The translations under genes were made by a program, and so were the position numbers. DNA of 8,834 nucleotides, from the NCBI GenBank assembly GCA_945865705.1, contig CAMBEY010000110.1:1-8834 (forward strand), read 5' to 3'. The number at the start of each line of letters is the position of its first letter. The stretch's first letter is position 1. The notes under the pieces are model-generated. The model had not been told where the DNA came from. It saw only the letters and a program-made list of their open reading frames with translations, and did no database searches. The stretch comes from Candidatus Sulfopaludibacter sp. SbA3 (GTDB taxonomy: Bacteria > Acidobacteriota > Terriglobia > 2-12-FULL-54-10). Below are positions 6,878-8,834 of the stretch, piece by piece.

Positions 6878-6920
6878 ATCGAATTTCTCCTTATGATTAT
6901 TTCTAAGTGATTGGACAGAA

Positions 6921-6956
6921 CTACCAATATACCGGGGGGGATCGGCATTGTGGTAG
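6921..6956 (-). promoter_or_regulatory. Candidate tpx promoter with G7/C7 tract in the spacer
   Basis: On the minus strand TATATT (6931-6926) is a good -10; 17 nt upstream is ACCACA (6954-6949), a weak -35. A run of seven G (plus strand 6934-6940) lies in the spacer. CTACCA (6921-6926) and TGGTAG (6951-6956) form inverted arms flanking the promoter, which could be an operator for a dimeric regulator. The stretch 6878-7086 also carries the promoter of the divergent gene. Confidence 0.4.
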
Positions 6957-7013
6957 GAAAATCGCGGAAGCAGGGGCACGCATGGAAGGTCAATTTGCCA
7001 GCCTTCAATTCGC

Positions 7014-7042
7014 TTGCGGTTCCTCCGGCTGCTGCTTATACT
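7014..7042 (+). promoter_or_regulatory. Sigma-70-type promoter for the TPR/peptidase-like gene
   Basis: TTGCGG (7014-7019) and TATACT (7037-7042) are separated by exactly 17 nt. Transcription would start near 7049, giving a leader of about 37 nt that ends with GGAGG 6 nt before the ATG at 7087. Confidence 0.65.
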
Positions 7043-7086
7043 ATTTCCCAAACCGCCTTTAGTGCCGGGACATACGGAGGTCAGCG

Positions 7087-8834
7087 ATGCGTCGTCATGC
7101 TTTGCTCATGGTCTCGGTCTTGACTATGTTTCTGTCTGGTTCTGGAGCGCGGGCCGCCGAGCCAAAGTGGATCAAGCTCACCACGCCCAACTTCGAGCTA
7201 TACACCACCGCAAATGAAAAGCGCGGTCGCGAAGCGATTCTCTACTTCGAGCAAGTGCGGGCATTCTTCATCGCCATTGGTCAGGGTCCACCCGCCGCTG
7301 TGCAGCCATCGCGCATCGTGGGGTTTACCTCCGAGAAGGAATTTGAGCCTTATCGCAGCCGGGAGTCCACCGCCTCGTTTTCATTCAACGACAGCCGCCG
7401 CGATACGGTCGTAATGCAAAAGCTGGATTCGGAGATGTACCCTCACGCGGTCTACCACTATGTGCAAAGCCTGCTGCGCCAGGCCGGAGGTGGCCAGCCG
7501 TTGTGGATGCGCATTGGACTCGCCGAGCTTTATTCCACGCTGAAGCCGCTGGCAGGGAAGGTTCAGGTGGGAGCCATGAAGGAAGGCCACCGCGAGCTTC
7601 TGGAGCGCTCGCGCCTGATAGACCTCGCCAGCCTGTTGTCGGCGGACATGAAATCCCCTCTATATTCCGATGAGGAGTCGAGCCGGTTGTTCTATGCCCA
7701 GAGCTGGGCGCTGATTCACATGCTGATGCTCTCCGACGAATACGGCAAAGCGTATCCGGCATTCTCCCGCGCCCTGCTCTCCGGCGCAGCGCCCGCGGCG
7801 GCATTCCAGCAGGTGTATAACAAGCCGCTGAATCGTGTGCGCGACGAGTTGGGTGGCTACATGCGCGGAAGCTGGTTCAAGGTGGTCTACTTTGACACCA
7901 AGCTGGTGAAGGCAGCGGAGAGTCCCGAGGTGCGCCCGGCCAGCGCTGTCGAGAGCGGTCTGGTGCTGGTGAGCGTGCTCGGCAATCCAGAGAAGCAGGC
8001 CGAGGCCGACCGGATGCTCGATAAACTGGCGGCCGATCATCCGGAAAGCTGGGAGATCGCCGAGGCACAGGGGTACAAGACTTGGCGGCGAGACCGCGAC
8101 AATGCAGGGGCGATACAGCACTTCGCGCGCGCGGCCCAGTTGGGATCGACGAACGCGCAGCTTTATTACGATTACGCCAGCCTGCTGGCCCGCGGCGGCT
8201 CCGAAGACGATGCCGTTGCCGCACTCAAGAAGGCTCTGGCACTGCAACCCGACTTCGACGATGCGCGCCTCGATTTGGGGAATCTGCTGTATCGCCGAGG
8301 CCTGTTCGCGCAGGTTGTGGCGACGCTCCAACAGGTCAAGCAGGTTAGCCGCTCTCAGGCGGGACCGATGTATCAGATGCTGGCCTTGGCATATTTTGAA
8401 ATTGAAATGAAGGAAGAGGCTAAGAAAGTTGCCGAGCGTCTGCTCGAAATTGCCAGCAATGAGATGGAGATCACCGCGGCCAAGCAGCTAATCCGCCACG
8501 TTTCAGACGACAGGTCGCAGTCGGGCACTTCTATGGAGAGAGCCAATGCTCCGACTGAAGTGACGAGCGAATCAGTGGACTCAAACTACTCTGACGCTGG
8601 CGTCGTCGCCGAGTCGTCGGCATCCGCGGAGGCAGCAGCGAGTCCCGTCGCAGTGGAAAATAAGCCGGCTGCGGTACCTGAGGCTCGCCCGAGGCTCGCA
8701 AGGCGGGCAGCTCCTGTCTCGACATTCGCTGAACGCACCAAGGCAAAGCCGCTGGTCTCGGTCGAGGGAACCCTGTCGCAATTCGATTGTCTGGGAATCG
8801 TGGCGCGGCTGTCGGTTATGGCGTCCGGCAAGCG
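7087..8834 (+). CDS. Secreted TPR protein with degenerate peptidase-MA-like domain (3' end missing)
   Basis: 582 codons are visible with no stop; the gene runs off the right edge. The ATG follows GGAGG by 6 nt. Residues 1-23 are a signal peptide (MRRH, hydrophobic core, likely cut after ARA). Residues ~27-270 resemble the acidobacterial peptidase-MA-like (gluzincin) head: KLTTPNFELYTT, then REAILYFEQVRAFF. Where I expect the HExxH helix there is YHYVQ (123-127), and where WLNEGLAE is expected there is WMRIGLAELYST (140-151), so all zinc ligands appear lost. Residues ~315-465 form TPR-like helical pairs (for example 359-398, ending DFDDARLDLG). Then comes a Ser/Ala/Glu/Pro-rich, probably disordered linker (~470-553) and the start of a further conserved piece, VEGTLSQFDCLGIVARL (559-575). 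A periplasmic or surface protein-binding role is my inference. The gene is divergent from tpx with its own promoter. Confidence 0.8.
   Translation, partial: MRRHALLMVSVLTMFLSGSGARAAEPKWIKLTTPNFELYTTANEKRGREAILYFEQVRAFFIAIGQGPPAAVQPSRIVGFTSEKEFEPYRSRESTASFSFNDSRRDTVVMQKLDSEMYPHAVYHYVQSLLRQAGGGQPLWMRIGLAELYSTLKPLAGKVQVGAMKEGHRELLERSRLIDLASLLSADMKSPLYSDEESSRLFYAQSWALIHMLMLSDEYGKAYPAFSRALLSGAAPAAAFQQVYNKPLNRVRDELGGYMRGSWFKVVYFDTKLVKAAESPEVRPASAVESGLVLVSVLGNPEKQAEADRMLDKLAADHPESWEIAEAQGYKTWRRDRDNAGAIQHFARAAQLGSTNAQLYYDYASLLARGGSEDDAVAALKKALALQPDFDDARLDLGNLLYRRGLFAQVVATLQQVKQVSRSQAGPMYQMLALAYFEIEMKEEAKKVAERLLEIASNEMEITAAKQLIRHVSDDRSQSGTSMERANAPTEVTSESVDSNYSDAGVVAESSASAEAAASPVAVENKPAAVPEARPRLARRAAPVSTFAERTKAKPLVSVEGTLSQFDCLGIVARLSVMASGK

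Noticed and set aside
6335..6910. Plus-strand open frame (191 residues) opposite tpx
   Set aside because: The minus-strand Tpx with both catalytic Cys residues and a strong ribosome site explains the region.
6878..7051. N-terminal extension of tpx up to about 7051
   Set aside because: It would include the promoter region, lacks family similarity, and the AAGGAG before 6877 fixes the start at the normal Tpx N-terminus.
7660..8331. Minus-strand open frame (223 residues) opposite the TPR gene
   Set aside because: The plus-strand frame has a promoter, ribosome site, signal peptide and TPR helices; the minus frame has none of these.

Overview
The window is bacterial chromosome that points to the phylum Acidobacteriota, most likely the Solibacter/Bryobacter side. 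The strongest sign is the last ~220 residues of the large Asp-box protein, which look like the C-terminal domain catalogued as TIGR03437, first described in Solibacter usitatus. Further support comes from the moderately high GC content, the well-formed GGAGG ribosome sites, and a partial TPR protein with a peptidase-MA-like head that I associate with the same phylum. The assignment rests on recognising families by eye, not on a search.

Layout from left to right. (1) Positions 1-129, minus strand: the start of a lipoprotein, probably of the cyclase/kynurenine formamidase family. It is translationally coupled (TGATG, 1-base overlap) to (2) a complete tRNA-dihydrouridine synthase gene at 129-1163, minus strand. 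(3) A ~210 bp divergent intergenic stretch with an extended -10 promoter leads into (4) a membrane-anchored calcineurin-like phosphoesterase at 1375-2823, plus strand, with a twin-arginine-like motif before its last membrane segment. (5) A ~217 bp convergent intergenic stretch shows no clear terminator but carries short repeats. (6) A 1020-residue secreted protein with eleven Asp-box motifs occupies 3041-6103, minus strand; its signal-peptide n-region is built from a 9-bp minisatellite. (7) A ~260 bp intergenic stretch holds several inverted repeats. (8) Thiol peroxidase (tpx) lies at 6365-6877, minus strand. (9) A ~210 bp divergent promoter region separates it from (10) a secreted TPR protein with a degenerate peptidase head, from 7087 to the right edge, plus strand, cut by the window end.

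The genes do not form one pathway. Apart from the coupled dus/lipoprotein pair, each has its own upstream region, and strand switches separate most of them. Five of the six proteins, all but Dus and Tpx taken as the cytoplasmic or periplasmic exceptions that cannot be placed firmly, are best summarised as follows: the lipoprotein, the phosphoesterase, the Asp-box protein and the TPR protein carry export or membrane signals, so the window is rich in cell-envelope functions.

I found no defence locus, CRISPR array, transposase, tRNA, rRNA or obvious new multi-gene system. The points most worth a second look are the loss of all recognisable zinc-ligand residues in the peptidase-like protein, the minisatellite inside a signal peptide, the internal Tat-like motif in the phosphoesterase, and the cluster of inverted repeats between tpx and the Asp-box gene.
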